From NCBI GenBank assembly GCA_012269595.1, contig JAAXJX010000050.1, forward strand, positions 1 through 63,185: a stretch of 63,185 bases of DNA, written 5' to 3'. Position numbers and translations under genes: made by a program. This DNA comes from Planctomycetia bacterium (lineage in GTDB: Bacteria; Planctomycetota; UBA8108; UBA1146). Each line of letters starts with the position of its first letter. Position 1 is the first letter of the stretch. Of the stretch, positions 37,401 to 45,412 are shown in pieces. The notes under the pieces are model-generated. The model saw only the letters and a list, made by a program, of their open reading frames with translations. It was not told the origin of the DNA and made no database searches.

Positions 37401-38406
37401 GCCGACCATCAGCAACTTGCCCGAAAATGTGATTTTGACCAATGACTTCGATTCCTGTGGAGCAATCCATTCATGGGTTGAGCCGACCATTGAGGACTGC
37501 AGTGATCTGATGCCCATCAGCATTTCTCACAGCAGTGGCACATTCTTTGAGCCGGGTATCACTGAAGTCTCTTACTCTGCGACCGATTTCTACGGTAACT
37601 CCACAACACAGAGCTTCACGGTCAATGTTGTTGACAAGGATGGTCCCCAGTTCCTGAACGTGGTTTCCTACGTTGAGTTGAACAACTATCCCGGTCTTTG
37701 CGGCGCAAATGCGTTCTGGCCAGAGCCGACGGTGGTCGACAACTGTGAAGTATCCAGTCTGCAGTCCACCGTTGAGCAGGGTGATTTCCTGCCGTTGGGT
37801 GAAACAGTGGTCAACTACGTGGCCATCGACAGTGAAGGCAATGCCAATACGGCCTCGATCACGATCAATGTCATCGACAATGAGGCGCCGCAGGTAATCA
37901 ACCTTCCGGCTCACATCTTCGCCGAGCCGGATCCGTCAACCTGTACAGCGATCGTGACCTGGCAGGCTCCGGAAATCTCCGACAACTGCGACGGCGGCAC
38001 GATCACCAGTTCGCATGAATCTGGAACAGAGTTTGAGGTAGGAACGCACACCGTGACCGTCATCGCGACCGACGCAGTTGGATTTGTGACGGAAGTCAGC
38101 TTCCAGGTCACGGTCAATGAGTGCGGAGTGTCCTTCATTCGCGGTGACACCAACAATGACGGTGCCTACGACATCTCTGACGCGATTGGAATCCTCCAGT
38201 ACATCTTTGGCGGGGCCATGACCGATCCGACCTGTCTCGATTCGCTGGATGAGAATGACGACGGCATGATCTCGATTGCGGATGCGATTTACCACTTCTC
38301 CCACCTCTTCTCGGGTGGTCCTGCTCCGGCAGCACCTTTCGACAGTTGTGGAGTCGACATGACTGCTGATGATCTGGGTTGCGAGAGCTACGGCGTCTGC
38401 CCCTGA
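31477..38406 (+). CDS. Giant secreted HYR-domain protein with dockerin-like tail
   Basis: 2309 residues. A long signal peptide (to about residue 41, LTAQ) is followed by an FG-GAP/integrin-like beta-propeller region (43-350), four acidic DCNGNGxPDSCD repeats (about 358-430) of the thrombospondin type 3 calcium-binding kind, and 22 HYR (hyalin-repeat, Ig-like) domains of about 80 residues (432-2210), each with a conserved Cys pair (GxC...W.EP...DC) and a closing VTYTATDxxGN...FxVxVxD. The last 100 residues are the dockerin-like module (FIRGDTNNDGAYDISDAI...CGVDMTADDLGC). It is probably a filamentous surface or matrix adhesin. GGGGGAGAG precedes the ATG. Repeats have diverged, so there has been no very recent expansion. 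Confidence 0.92.
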   Translation: MKIFSVTTSYVVSSLAAFKRLGLVFVFVFVSMGMSGTPLTAQNCETGSETLAASATHVDNSGSWLVRGQGSEVELLLEDQGSWTSFQTLDLGLQTLHSLDLDGTLLAIGLGNEVRIHSYDGTSWVEEFAFGPADPATSFGHSVALSGNRLAVGDPNSNTITFYTRLFTSGQSASWFTSSTNTGSPGGTLGDELEMVDGYLAAADRSLGSIQVFVPVGSPSLEWEADSSLALSNVSGFSLHSSGAHLDLLVPSASGAQIYRRAGAGWDLQSDLSFTPGARQYSVLSADKAVVTTDCGLRLYSQEAGVWDSGVELRTLDAAVACMDLHGAQDDSPLAFGDAGIFLSTASDLRLISGLTYADCNGNGLPDSCDLAAGTPDCNGNGIPDSCDFANGDQDCNDNGVIDICEINNGFAPDCNGNGIPDSCDALNGVQFDTIPPVIAGVPENQDIILSPGVCAAIADWIEPTATDICSNATISSDVALGSELFPGVNTITYTAEDDHGNQSTASFTVTVTENIPPVLAQLPIVPDFAADPLTCTAVATWEEPTATDICSDVTITSSHPNGSEFPLGETLVVFTATDVSGNTDIDGIIIRVVDNSAPVIEQLPNIEVSAPNTACNATVDWIDPVITDCTPGVTVTQNFQQPLIGLPGIRNVTYTATDANGVSSAMTFTVNIVDDTPPTLVGLPADMVLNTDPGACGATVLWDPPTVVDNCDLELEPVSNFDPPSTFGVGVTTVVYTAIDPSGNERVGSFTVTVNDLDIPVFVSTPGPVSAATSTTDCSEPVTWNPPVAVDCSANLTYTASHDPGTPFPLGTTDVTYEVSDLSGFSSTITFPVTVTDGFGPEFLGVPADITQAVTPGECSSLVTWIEPTATDSCGTSTISGSHAPDTVFPVGVTPVTYTAIDDSGNVSTATFNVTVTDGNAPAFSSVVADQSATAAIGICQAQIFWDEPTATDDCADVVITSSHASGSFFDKGVTTVTYTASDGGGEVDQFSFNVTVTDVEAPSLLNMPADITVGNVPGACANTVFWLTPTAFDHCEPVGFAASHVPGTSFPVGQTEVTYTSTDSSGNTASASFMILVEDRDAPTFVDTLPSLTTVIDPGTCGAVVTWAEPLALDACDAELTITSNHQSGDIFQVGSTLVTYTATDDFNNSTSLFFNVVVEDNEGPTIVGIPQSFTAGVDEGVCGATVTWQEPAPLDCQSMTVQKSHDNPAFLPLGDTTVTYIVTDASGNATTDSFVITVVDDRAPTFTAFPENISVSNDPGTCEAIVTWEPLQTSDPCSTSSFTLSHESGSVFPQGVTTVTATAVDLSGNSRQQSFTVSVLDGESPILLEAPSDPVFVGNSTQECDAVANWTVPSFIDNCGGAVTVTSNHQPGDIFPVGETLVSYSALDADLNETTHSFTVIVLDTTDPTVEQLPETVHVSTPVDSCSATVTWPEPVATDCGQVTATSDFANGAELGIGSHIITYTFSDDSGNSTMGSFLVVVSDGENPTISNVPQDVTVTNTTSMCGVNVIWSEPSTSDCTFSSMTASHSPGDLFSTGVTEVQYTSTDTEGNQSTASFLVTVLDGESPQIIDMPTDITVTADLGSCQAAATWGDPQAIDCVSADLASSHLSGSLFDIGTTEVIYTATDTAGNSSQASFHVTVIDQEAPQIANMPDTVIVQNSPGLCTGVAIWSEPSGTDCSGIASITPSISSGSEFPVGTTTVFYSVIDNSGLESVASFLVEVQDTEAPTILNLPGTVTVSNIAGNCSGPATWETPSTEDCSGSFITSDYSSGQMFALGSTTVTYTAMDEWGNSSQSSFEVIVEDTESPFFTNLPATMTFSSTLGTCEGLATWPMPTAADLCSAAADVTVTSSHDSGSVFAIGDHTVVFTATDASGNEHAQLVTISIIDIEPPTISDMPTDLVGTALIGECGVPMSWNPPATSDCSDVTLTSTFSSGDLIPIGLNTITYTATDSAGNSSSSSFFINVADAEAPTISNLPENVILTNDFDSCGAIHSWVEPTIEDCSDLMPISISHSSGTFFEPGITEVSYSATDFYGNSTTQSFTVNVVDKDGPQFLNVVSYVELNNYPGLCGANAFWPEPTVVDNCEVSSLQSTVEQGDFLPLGETVVNYVAIDSEGNANTASITINVIDNEAPQVINLPAHIFAEPDPSTCTAIVTWQAPEISDNCDGGTITSSHESGTEFEVGTHTVTVIATDAVGFVTEVSFQVTVNECGVSFIRGDTNNDGAYDISDAIGILQYIFGGAMTDPTCLDSLDENDDGMISIADAIYHFSHLFSGGPAPAAPFDSCGVDMTADDLGCESYGVCP

Positions 38407-38427
38407 TCAATGCTGAGATCTGGATTT

Positions 38428-38467
38428 GCGGCTCCGATGGGATTCCCATCGGAGCCGCATTTTTTTT
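38428..38467 (+). terminator. Rho-independent terminator after the giant HYR gene
   Basis: A 14-bp perfect stem (GCGGCTCCGATGGG, 38428-38441, with 38445-38458), an ATT loop and ATTTTTTTT follow the stop by 22 bases. Confidence 0.95.
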
Positions 38468-38530
38468 GATCGAAGTCTCCATCTCCTCGTTTAATCTGCA
38501 TGCTCCTTAATCTGCTGATCCGGAGGAATG

Positions 38531-41500
38531 ATGGTCGCTAATTGGGTTCTCATATTGTCCTTGCTGGCATTCAGTCAGGATGGTTCCACCGAGGCTGCTG
38601 CAGATTCTTCTCTTCAGCCCTGGCCCCAGGGAGCACTGGAGGCTCTTGAGAGAATTCGAACCCCGGAAGGGGTTTCCAAGCGCATCATTGCAGCGGGTCC
38701 CCTCGTCAGGGATCCGGTGGCCTTTGCTGTTGACCATCGGGGAAGGGCATATGTTTGCGAATCGGAACGTCAGGAATACGGCGTTGAAGACAATCGCTCC
38801 AGTCCGTTCTGGTTGCAGGATGACCTGGCTCTGCAGACGGTGGATGACCGCCTCGCCATGTATGAAAAACACAAGGATCGTCGCCTGGATGGCATGGGAT
38901 ATTACAGCGCACGCGAGGATCGGCTGACCTGCCTGAGCGATGAAGATGGGGATGGCATCATGGATACGGTGAAACCTTTCACCGATCCATTTGCTGAACC
39001 ACTGGATGGCACACTTGCTGGCGTTCTCGTCGATGAGGGAACTGCCTGGATTACCAATATTCCCCATTTGTGGATTGCTACCGATGAGAATCAGGATGGC
39101 CAGGCCGAATCACGAAGGTCTGCACAAAGGGGTTTTGGCGTTCGCATCGCCTTGCGTGGGCACGATATGCACGGGCTGGTCCGCGGCCCGGATGGGCGTA
39201 TTTACTTCTCCATCGGTGACCGGGGTTTTTATCTGCAAACCGCTGATGGAAGACTTTTGCACGATGCCGGCTCAGGTGCAGTTTTCCGGTGTGAGCCGGA
39301 TGGCTCTGCACTCGAAGTCGTGCATGTGGGGCTGCGCAATCCCCAGGAGCTCGCTTTCAATGACTTCGGAGACCTTTTCACCGGTGACAACAATTCCGAC
39401 GCGGGAGACCGGGCGCGTATCGTTCAGATCTTGCCTGGTGGGGAGACCGGTTGGCGCATGGAGTACCAGACTCTGGAAGGTGGCAATCAACGGGGGCCGT
39501 GGAATCAGGAAGGAATCTGGCAGGTGGAGCACCCGCTCAGACCTCGATGGGCATCGCCTCCGATTACCTATCTGGGGAGTGGTCCTTCGGGATTGGTTTA
39601 CCATCCCGGGACAGGATTTCGCTCCGATTTAGCGGGCAGTTTCTTCATGTGTGATTTCCGTGGTGACCCGGCGGCCTCTCTTCTGTGGAGGTTTCGCCTG
39701 GAGCCGGATGGAGCGGGGTATCGACTCTCGGAAAAGGAAAAGTTTATCGAGGGCGTCCTGTGTACAGATGTCGATTTCACACCGAATGGGGCCTTGTGGA
39801 TTTCTGCATGGGGGGGCGGTTGGGTTTCGACCGATCGTGGGCGGCTTTTTGAGTTCACTGATTCCGATGGTTTGCGCCCGCCCGTTGAAATGGGAGTCCA
39901 GGATCTGCTGACACGCAATGATCTGGATTCATTTGCTGCGGATAATTTGGCGGGGGCGGTCACTCTCGAAAATTGGCTGGGTTCCGCAGATCGCCGGGTT
40001 CGCCAGCGAATCCAGAATCACCTCGCCTCAGGAGGAGAAAAGGAAGCCGATCTTCTGGTCTCCATCGCACGGGGTGGGAAATCGGCTACCGAAAATCTGT
40101 TGGGCAGAATCCATGCAATTTGGGGATTGGAACAATGGACGCGTCGAAACCCCGGAGATCAGGGACAGCGATTGTTGTCATTGGCCTCTCTGGAGGGTGA
40201 CCCCCACGAAGAGGTCCGTCGTCAATTGGCACGGGTAATCGGGGATGGAGCAGGGACCCGTGGAAAGTCTGTGTTGATTCGGTTGTTGGAGGATCCCTCT
40301 CCCCGGGTTCGATCTTCAGCAGCATTGGCACTCGCAAAATTGGGTGTCCCCGAAGCTCGCGAGGATTTTTTCAGAATCGGTCTGGAGGCCGCCGCCGACG
40401 ACCCGGTTCTTCATCATTCCGCAGTGATGGCTCTGGCGGGATCCTGTACAGAGGCTGAGCTTCTGCTGGAAGGCTTGTCGAGAGACTCTTCAAAGGAACG
40501 AAGAATGTTGGCTCTGCTGGCACTTCGCAAAAAACATCACCCCTGGTGGCTCTTTTCAGGAAAGCAGGGCAATGTTGATGTCGCTGCGACTGAGCGAACT
40601 GAGCCCTTTGACCCGGCGGATCTTCTGCAATCGGGATTGCGATACAAGTTGAATGAAACGGGTCTCACTCTTGCCAGACCGGTTGCCCCTTCTCTGGCCC
40701 ATTTTCTCAATGATGCAGATCCGGAGATCGTGGCAGAGGCAGCCCGGGCTATTCACGATCTGGATTGCACGGAGGCGATGACTCCTCTGGCGGATCTGCT
40801 GATTCAATGGTCGAAGATGCCTGCGGAAGAAGTGGCGGCCATGGGCGATTGGATCTGGCCGACGGGAAGAAGGGTGATCGATGCTGCCCAGCGTCATGGT
40901 GGGGCCCGACATCTCATGGCATTGGTCGAATTCGCCGGACGGACGGAAGCCCCTGATGGGCTGCGTCGGTTGGCATTGCAGGCTGCCGCCGAATGGGATT
41001 CTCCTCCCTCGAGAGAGGGAGTGAGAGGGCTGGTCAGGCCGGTGGAGCCTGAACAGCGGCCACAGGATTTCGTTCCCCGGGAAGTGATCGAAGCCCCTCT
41101 TGGTCCATTGCTGAAGACCGGTTCCCTGAAAGGAGTGGCACTGAAAGTCGCTCTGGTTCATGGGATTGAGCTGGACCCATCCATCAACAGAACGGTTCTC
41201 GAGTCAGCGGAGCAGACTGCCGAATTCAGGATTCAGGCTCTCGAACAGTTACAGACCGCAATCTCAGCGGAGGAGCTGGCTGTCATTCTGAAACCTCTCG
41301 TTGGAAAAGGTGAAGCCAGTCTGCAACTGAGAATGGGTGAAGCATTGCAGGCGGAATCAGACCGACCGACTTATCTGATGAACACCTACGAGCAGGGCGG
41401 AGAGTTGTCGCTGCGTCAGTTGGCGATTCGGCGTCTGGCACAGCAGTATTCTGACAAGGCCGGAGTGGTCGACTGGTTGGTACGACAGCTGGACCGTCTC

Positions 41501-41929
41501 GATCAGGGAGAAGTGAAACCGGAACTGATTCTCGATGTATTGAGAGCCTGTGAAGAGTCCGGCTCCGAGTCTTTGCTGGAGCGTGCGCTCTCCAAAAGAA
41601 TGGGGACCGATGAGGATCGGGTTGCCGACCATTTCTGGGCACTCGCAGGGGGCAATGCAGTCAGGGGACAGAAGGTTTTTACAGAGCACCCGGCGGCCCA
41701 GTGTCTTCGGTGTCACCAGAGAGATGGAAATGGGGGGGTTTCCGGACCTGGTCTGGACGGACTCAGGGATCGCCGGGACCGGCGTCATATTCTGCAAAGC
41801 ATCGTCGATCCATCCGCCGAAATCTCCGAGGGGTACAGTGCCGAAAATGGCCTCTCTGCCATGCCGGAAGTGCACTGGATTCTGGAACCGGAGGAGATCC
41901 GCGACCTGCTGGAATATCTCGGGAGTTAA
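38531..41929 (+). CDS. PVC-type quinoprotein-like dehydrogenase with HEAT repeats and c-type heme site
   Basis: 1132 residues. A short signal peptide (VANWVLILSLLAFSQDGS) leads into a six-bladed propeller typical of planctomycete membrane-bound dehydrogenase proteins (DPVAFAVDHRGRAYVCE...LRNPQELAFNDFGDLFTGDN), about residues 50-460. HEAT-like helical repeats fill about 480-1030 (DPSPRVRSSAALALAKLG). The C-terminal cytochrome domain has C1058-LR-C1061-H1062 for heme c and SAMPEV with a likely Met ligand. It probably oxidises a sugar or alcohol in the periplasm and passes electrons through the heme; the substrate is unknown. Two ATGs are adjacent (38528, 38531); GGAGG at 38522-38526 fits the second. 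Confidence 0.9.
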   Translation: MVANWVLILSLLAFSQDGSTEAAADSSLQPWPQGALEALERIRTPEGVSKRIIAAGPLVRDPVAFAVDHRGRAYVCESERQEYGVEDNRSSPFWLQDDLALQTVDDRLAMYEKHKDRRLDGMGYYSAREDRLTCLSDEDGDGIMDTVKPFTDPFAEPLDGTLAGVLVDEGTAWITNIPHLWIATDENQDGQAESRRSAQRGFGVRIALRGHDMHGLVRGPDGRIYFSIGDRGFYLQTADGRLLHDAGSGAVFRCEPDGSALEVVHVGLRNPQELAFNDFGDLFTGDNNSDAGDRARIVQILPGGETGWRMEYQTLEGGNQRGPWNQEGIWQVEHPLRPRWASPPITYLGSGPSGLVYHPGTGFRSDLAGSFFMCDFRGDPAASLLWRFRLEPDGAGYRLSEKEKFIEGVLCTDVDFTPNGALWISAWGGGWVSTDRGRLFEFTDSDGLRPPVEMGVQDLLTRNDLDSFAADNLAGAVTLENWLGSADRRVRQRIQNHLASGGEKEADLLVSIARGGKSATENLLGRIHAIWGLEQWTRRNPGDQGQRLLSLASLEGDPHEEVRRQLARVIGDGAGTRGKSVLIRLLEDPSPRVRSSAALALAKLGVPEAREDFFRIGLEAAADDPVLHHSAVMALAGSCTEAELLLEGLSRDSSKERRMLALLALRKKHHPWWLFSGKQGNVDVAATERTEPFDPADLLQSGLRYKLNETGLTLARPVAPSLAHFLNDADPEIVAEAARAIHDLDCTEAMTPLADLLIQWSKMPAEEVAAMGDWIWPTGRRVIDAAQRHGGARHLMALVEFAGRTEAPDGLRRLALQAAAEWDSPPSREGVRGLVRPVEPEQRPQDFVPREVIEAPLGPLLKTGSLKGVALKVALVHGIELDPSINRTVLESAEQTAEFRIQALEQLQTAISAEELAVILKPLVGKGEASLQLRMGEALQAESDRPTYLMNTYEQGGELSLRQLAIRRLAQQYSDKAGVVDWLVRQLDRLDQGEVKPELILDVLRACEESGSESLLERALSKRMGTDEDRVADHFWALAGGNAVRGQKVFTEHPAAQCLRCHQRDGNGGVSGPGLDGLRDRRDRRHILQSIVDPSAEISEGYSAENGLSAMPEVHWILEPEEIRDLLEYLGS

Positions 41930-42567
41930 TGGATTGACTTCGTTAACAAACCGGTTTACAAACATGGGCGTCCCAATGACCCAATTTTCCCGAGTTGGGC
42001 CTTTCATTGCTTTGGACACTCTTGGGAACAGTCGTGGCCATCTATTGAACCTCTTCCGGGTCCCTCACTCCTCACTCCACTTAACCCGGGAGTGGTGTTC
42101 TTTGTCATGACTGTTCCCAAGGGTCATAATCCCGCCAGTTAAGCCTTGTCTGTCGGGAAAGGCAGGTCCGGCAACTTTCTCATCGGGTGGTTGGCAAGGA
42201 CCGATAAGTCGATACAATCAGAGTTGCTCGGGCTCGAGAATTTGATCAAAAGAGGACACTTTGCGGGTTTCCGTTATGGGAACTTCTCCGTGTCATTCTG
42301 AGGTCGATTGGGGCTTTCCCAGACGGTCGAGAGCCTCGAGGAGGTGGGAAGGTGTGCGTCGCGGAGACTTCCGGTCCCCCGGCGTGCACTTCATTTTCTT
42401 CCTGCCAGGTATGGACAGGTATAGACGCTGAAAACATGAACCCTGTGAGCGATTTATCCGACGAGGTGTGTCGGTGCGGTATATCAGGGTCTGGAAAAAC
42501 AAGACAACTTTAATGGGGTGTGTCGGGGCGACAAGCCCTGGAGTGAGACCGAAAGGAACACACGATT
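41930..42567. other. Long intergenic region without a recognisable gene
   Basis: 638 bases between the heme protein gene and the next secreted protein. No open frame here has a plausible start, composition or family match. It contains the imperfect palindrome described separately, two near copies of GGTGTGTCGGxGCG (about 42464 and 42516), and the AAGGA ribosome binding site of the next gene. No clear intrinsic terminator for the upstream gene was seen unless the palindrome serves. Confidence 0.6.
42018..42124 (+). repeat. 21-bp inverted repeat with 65-nt loop
   Basis: 42018-42038 pairs with 42104-42124 over 21 consecutive positions, three of them G-U, centred on CTTGGGAACAGTC/GACTGTTCCCAAG. 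The loop holds a small CCACT/AGTGG stem (42077-42081, 42091-42095). No T tract follows. That the mismatches are all G-U compatible favours an RNA fold over a DNA palindrome, though a MITE-like remnant cannot be excluded. Confidence 0.6.
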
Positions 42568-43815
42568 ATGCTTCGATCGATGATGATCATGCTGACCATT
42601 GCAATGGCAGTTTCTTTTGTGCCTGCAGTTGCTATTGCGGGCGGTAGTGCATTTCAGTTCAGCCTGACTGGCGGTGCCGGTGCAGCAGGTGACAGCTTCA
42701 CCTCTTCTGCACTTTTGGACAACGCCGGTGGTGGAGACATTCAGGGTTGGTCCTTCGGTGTCTGCAGTGACCCTGCAGCCCTGACCGTAGACGGAGCCGC
42801 CAGCGGTGCCGACACGGAGACCTCCAAGAACGGATCTGCTCCTGACTTCAACCAGATCAGTACTTTTGCTGACGGTGCCACCCAGGGTGTGGTTCTCTGT
42901 TTCACCGGCTGTGCCGTGATCGGAGACACCTCCGGTTTCGAGATGCTGACGATCGATTACACGATCGCCGGTTCCTCTGACACCACCATCGACTACTGCG
43001 GAACCCTGGGAGCTCCCCCGGTGAACACCGTGGTCGTGGTTGGCGGAGCCAGCCTTGCTCCCGCTACCAGTGGTGGATTGATCGACGTGATCAACCCGAA
43101 CCAGTTGAGCGCCTCCAGTGGAACTGCCGTCCTCGGTGACGCCGCTTCCACCACCGTGAGCTTCAATAACGTCAACTACCCGGCCATCGACGCCGTTCAG
43201 ATCAACCTTGGATACGACAACACCGTCGTTTCCCCGGCTTCTGTCGACGCCGATTTCGCCTTCGAGACCTTCCTGGTTCAGGACTTCACCGGCAATGGCG
43301 GTGAGATTGTTGTTGGCGGCCTTGCTGACATCACTCCTCCCCTGGACGGACTGATTCCGGCCGGTGCCTCCACCGACCTCTTCACCGTGACCTGGAACAC
43401 CGACGGCGAGGGTACCTCCGCCATGACCTTCCCGGCCACCGCAGGTAGCCCGGCTCAGGATCTTCTCTTCGTTGCTGGTCAGTCCAGCCTGGAGACCCCG
43501 ACCCTGATCGACGGTTCCCTGACCGTGGTGAACTTCAACCAGTTCCTGCGTTCCGACTGCAACAATGACGGAACCGTCAACATTGCTGACGGTGTTTACG
43601 GTATCAACTACCTCTTCCAGGGTGGTGCTGATCCGGTCTGTGACGACGCCTGTGACTCCAATGACGACGGTGCCATCGACGCCGCCGACATGATCTACAT
43701 CTTCAACTACCGCTTCCTTGAGGGCCCGGCTCCGCTGGCACCCTTCCCGAGTGCGGACCTCGACCCGACCCCGGGCGACGGACTGGGATGTGACGGCGAC
43801 GCCGACGATCTGTAG
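42568..43815 (+). CDS. Secreted protein with dockerin-like tail, probably abundant
   Basis: 415 residues. A signal peptide (MLRSMMIMLTIAMAVSFVPAVAIAG) precedes two similar beta-rich, cohesin-like regions (about 27-170 and 172-325) and the dockerin-like module (about 328-415, SDCNNDGTVNIADGVYGINYLF and CDSNDDGAIDAADMIYIFNYRF). Codon choice is strikingly biased (AAC, GAC, ACC, GGT, CTG nearly throughout), unlike the neighbouring genes, which suggests high expression. AAGGA lies before the ATG. Function unknown; cohesin-like plus dockerin-like parts would allow self-association or matrix assembly. Confidence 0.82.
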   Translation: MLRSMMIMLTIAMAVSFVPAVAIAGGSAFQFSLTGGAGAAGDSFTSSALLDNAGGGDIQGWSFGVCSDPAALTVDGAASGADTETSKNGSAPDFNQISTFADGATQGVVLCFTGCAVIGDTSGFEMLTIDYTIAGSSDTTIDYCGTLGAPPVNTVVVVGGASLAPATSGGLIDVINPNQLSASSGTAVLGDAASTTVSFNNVNYPAIDAVQINLGYDNTVVSPASVDADFAFETFLVQDFTGNGGEIVVGGLADITPPLDGLIPAGASTDLFTVTWNTDGEGTSAMTFPATAGSPAQDLLFVAGQSSLETPTLIDGSLTVVNFNQFLRSDCNNDGTVNIADGVYGINYLFQGGADPVCDDACDSNDDGAIDAADMIYIFNYRFLEGPAPLAPFPSADLDPTPGDGLGCDGDADDL

Positions 43816-43838
43816 AAATCACTGATTTCGAAACAAAG

Positions 43839-43873
43839 AAGGCCGCTCGATCGATGATCGAGCGGCCTTTTTT
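43839..43873 (+). terminator. Terminator between the dockerin-type gene and hemL
   Basis: A 14-bp perfect stem (43839-43852 with 43856-43869) with a GAT loop is followed by TTTTTT. On the minus strand the tail is TTCTTTGTTT, so it may also end hemL transcription. Confidence 0.93.
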
Positions 43874-43905
43874 CTTGTGTATTTTTGAAGTGATACCGAA
43901 GTGTT

Positions 43906-45222
43906 TCAAAGTTTCAGTTTGCCGATGGCCTCAGCAGTGAATTCGATATCTTCGGCAGTGTGTGCGAGTGAGACAAAGCCCGCTTCATACGAAGAGGGGG
44001 CGATGGCCACACCTTCGGCGAGCAAGCCGTGGAAGAACTTCTTGAACAGCTCCACATCTCCCTGAGAGGCGTCATGAAAGTTGTTCACCGTTTTCGCAGT
44101 GAAGAAGAGGCCGAACATCGATCCGACCCGATGCCATGAGTGGGGGATGCCATGCTGGTCCAGAGCCTCTTTCCACAGCTGGTGCAGTTGGGCTGAACGC
44201 TGATCCAGAGTGTTGTAGATCTCGTCTGAATCACTGTGCAGCCGCTTGAGCAGGGCGATTCCAGCGGCCACCGATAGCGGATTGCCACTGAGGGTTCCCG
44301 CCTGATAGACCGCACCGGTCGGAGAGAAATGCTCCATATATTTCTGGGGACCGCAGACGACCCCCATGGGCATGCCACCACCGACAATTTTGCCCAGAGT
44401 GGTCAGGTCAGGAGTGACCCCGAGCAGACCTTGTGCGCATTGGGGGCTGACCCGGAAACCGGTCATGACCTCGTCAAAGACGAGCAGGGATCCATGTTTG
44501 TCACACAGTGCTCTCAGTCCCTCAAGAAATCCTTCAACGGGCGGAACGCAGCCCATGTTGCCCGCGATCGGCTCGACGAAGATGGCCGCCACATCCGATC
44601 CGTGTTCCTGCATGAGGGATTCCACTGCAGCCAGGTCATTGAAGGGGGCAACCAGGGTCAGGTTGGCAGTGGCCTCGGGAACACCCGGGCTCGACGGATG
44701 GCCATGGGTTGCTGCACCGGATCCTGCGGCCACAAGGAAAGAATCCCCGTGTCCGTGGTAGCAGCCTTCAAACTTGATGAAGAGTGATCGGCCGGTGATG
44801 CCCCGTGCCAATCGCAATGCGGACATCGTCGCCTCGGTTCCACTGGAGGTCAGGCGAGCCATTTCTGCGGACGGAACCATATCGACGATCAGCTCCGCGA
44901 TTTCTACCTCTGCGGCAGTGGGAGCTCCAAAGGAGGTGCCATGGACAGCGGTCCTGGCGATCGCCTCCAGAATCTCCGGATGGGCATGGCCCAGAATCAT
45001 GGGGCCCCAGGAGCCGACGAAGTCGATGTACTCCCGGTTGTCTTCATCGAGGATTCGGCAGCCTTTGGCGGAGCGGATGAAGCGGGGAGTTCCCCCCACA
45101 GATCCAAAGGCGCGGACGGGGCTGTTGACCCCCCCGGGAATCAGCTTTTTTGCGCGGTCGAAGAGGGACTGGTTACCGAGACCGGCGACATCGTTGAGTG
45201 ATTCACTGTCATTGACGTTCAT
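43906..45222 (-). CDS. hemL: Glutamate-1-semialdehyde 2,1-aminomutase
   Basis: 438 residues. A PLP enzyme that isomerises glutamate-1-semialdehyde to 5-aminolevulinate, the step after HemA in the C5 heme pathway. The PLP lysine lies in TTLGKIVGGGMPMG; FDEVMTGFRVS carries the cofactor aspartate; PGGVNSPVRAF near the N terminus is the family gate. AGGGAGAG precedes the ATG at 45222; the frame extends 104 codons further upstream without support. It stands apart from, and opposite in strand to, the heme operon 8 kb downstream. Confidence 0.96.
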   Translation of the reverse strand: MNVNDSESLNDVAGLGNQSLFDRAKKLIPGGVNSPVRAFGSVGGTPRFIRSAKGCRILDEDNREYIDFVGSWGPMILGHAHPEILEAIARTAVHGTSFGAPTAAEVEIAELIVDMVPSAEMARLTSSGTEATMSALRLARGITGRSLFIKFEGCYHGHGDSFLVAAGSGAATHGHPSSPGVPEATANLTLVAPFNDLAAVESLMQEHGSDVAAIFVEPIAGNMGCVPPVEGFLEGLRALCDKHGSLLVFDEVMTGFRVSPQCAQGLLGVTPDLTTLGKIVGGGMPMGVVCGPQKYMEHFSPTGAVYQAGTLSGNPLSVAAGIALLKRLHSDSDEIYNTLDQRSAQLHQLWKEALDQHGIPHSWHRVGSMFGLFFTAKTVNNFHDASQGDVELFKKFFHGLLAEGVAIAPSSYEAGFVSLAHTAEDIEFTAEAIGKLKL

Positions 45223-45412
45223 CGTGCTCTCCCTGCTGTCAATTTCCGGAAGTATATCCGCCACCGCTTCGAGGGGTACCCACACTACGCAGGCAGAGAG
45301 TAAAGAAGCAAGAGCACAGCGGTCCTCCCACTCCTGAAATCTGTACGGGAAAGAATGGCAACTACCTCTGGTTCGGGGGGGTGGATACGATGCGGGGCGA
45401 AAAGGGGTTGAA

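Noticed and set aside
32569..38304. Many minus-strand open frames inside the giant HYR gene
   Set aside because: Periodic shadows of the repeated HYR domains, with no start signals.
31477..38406. CRISPR-like array or tandem DNA repeat
   Set aside because: The periodicity of about 240 bases is from protein domains; DNA identity between units is low and there are no spacers.
42246..42502. Short minus-strand open frames in the 638-base gap
   Set aside because: No ribosome binding site, no family features and overlapping frames; treated as non-coding.
41930..42567. selC (tRNA-Sec) in the intergenic gap
   Set aside because: Looked for because of the candidate selenoprotein; no T-loop or long extra arm typical of tRNA-Sec was found here or in 58814-59309.
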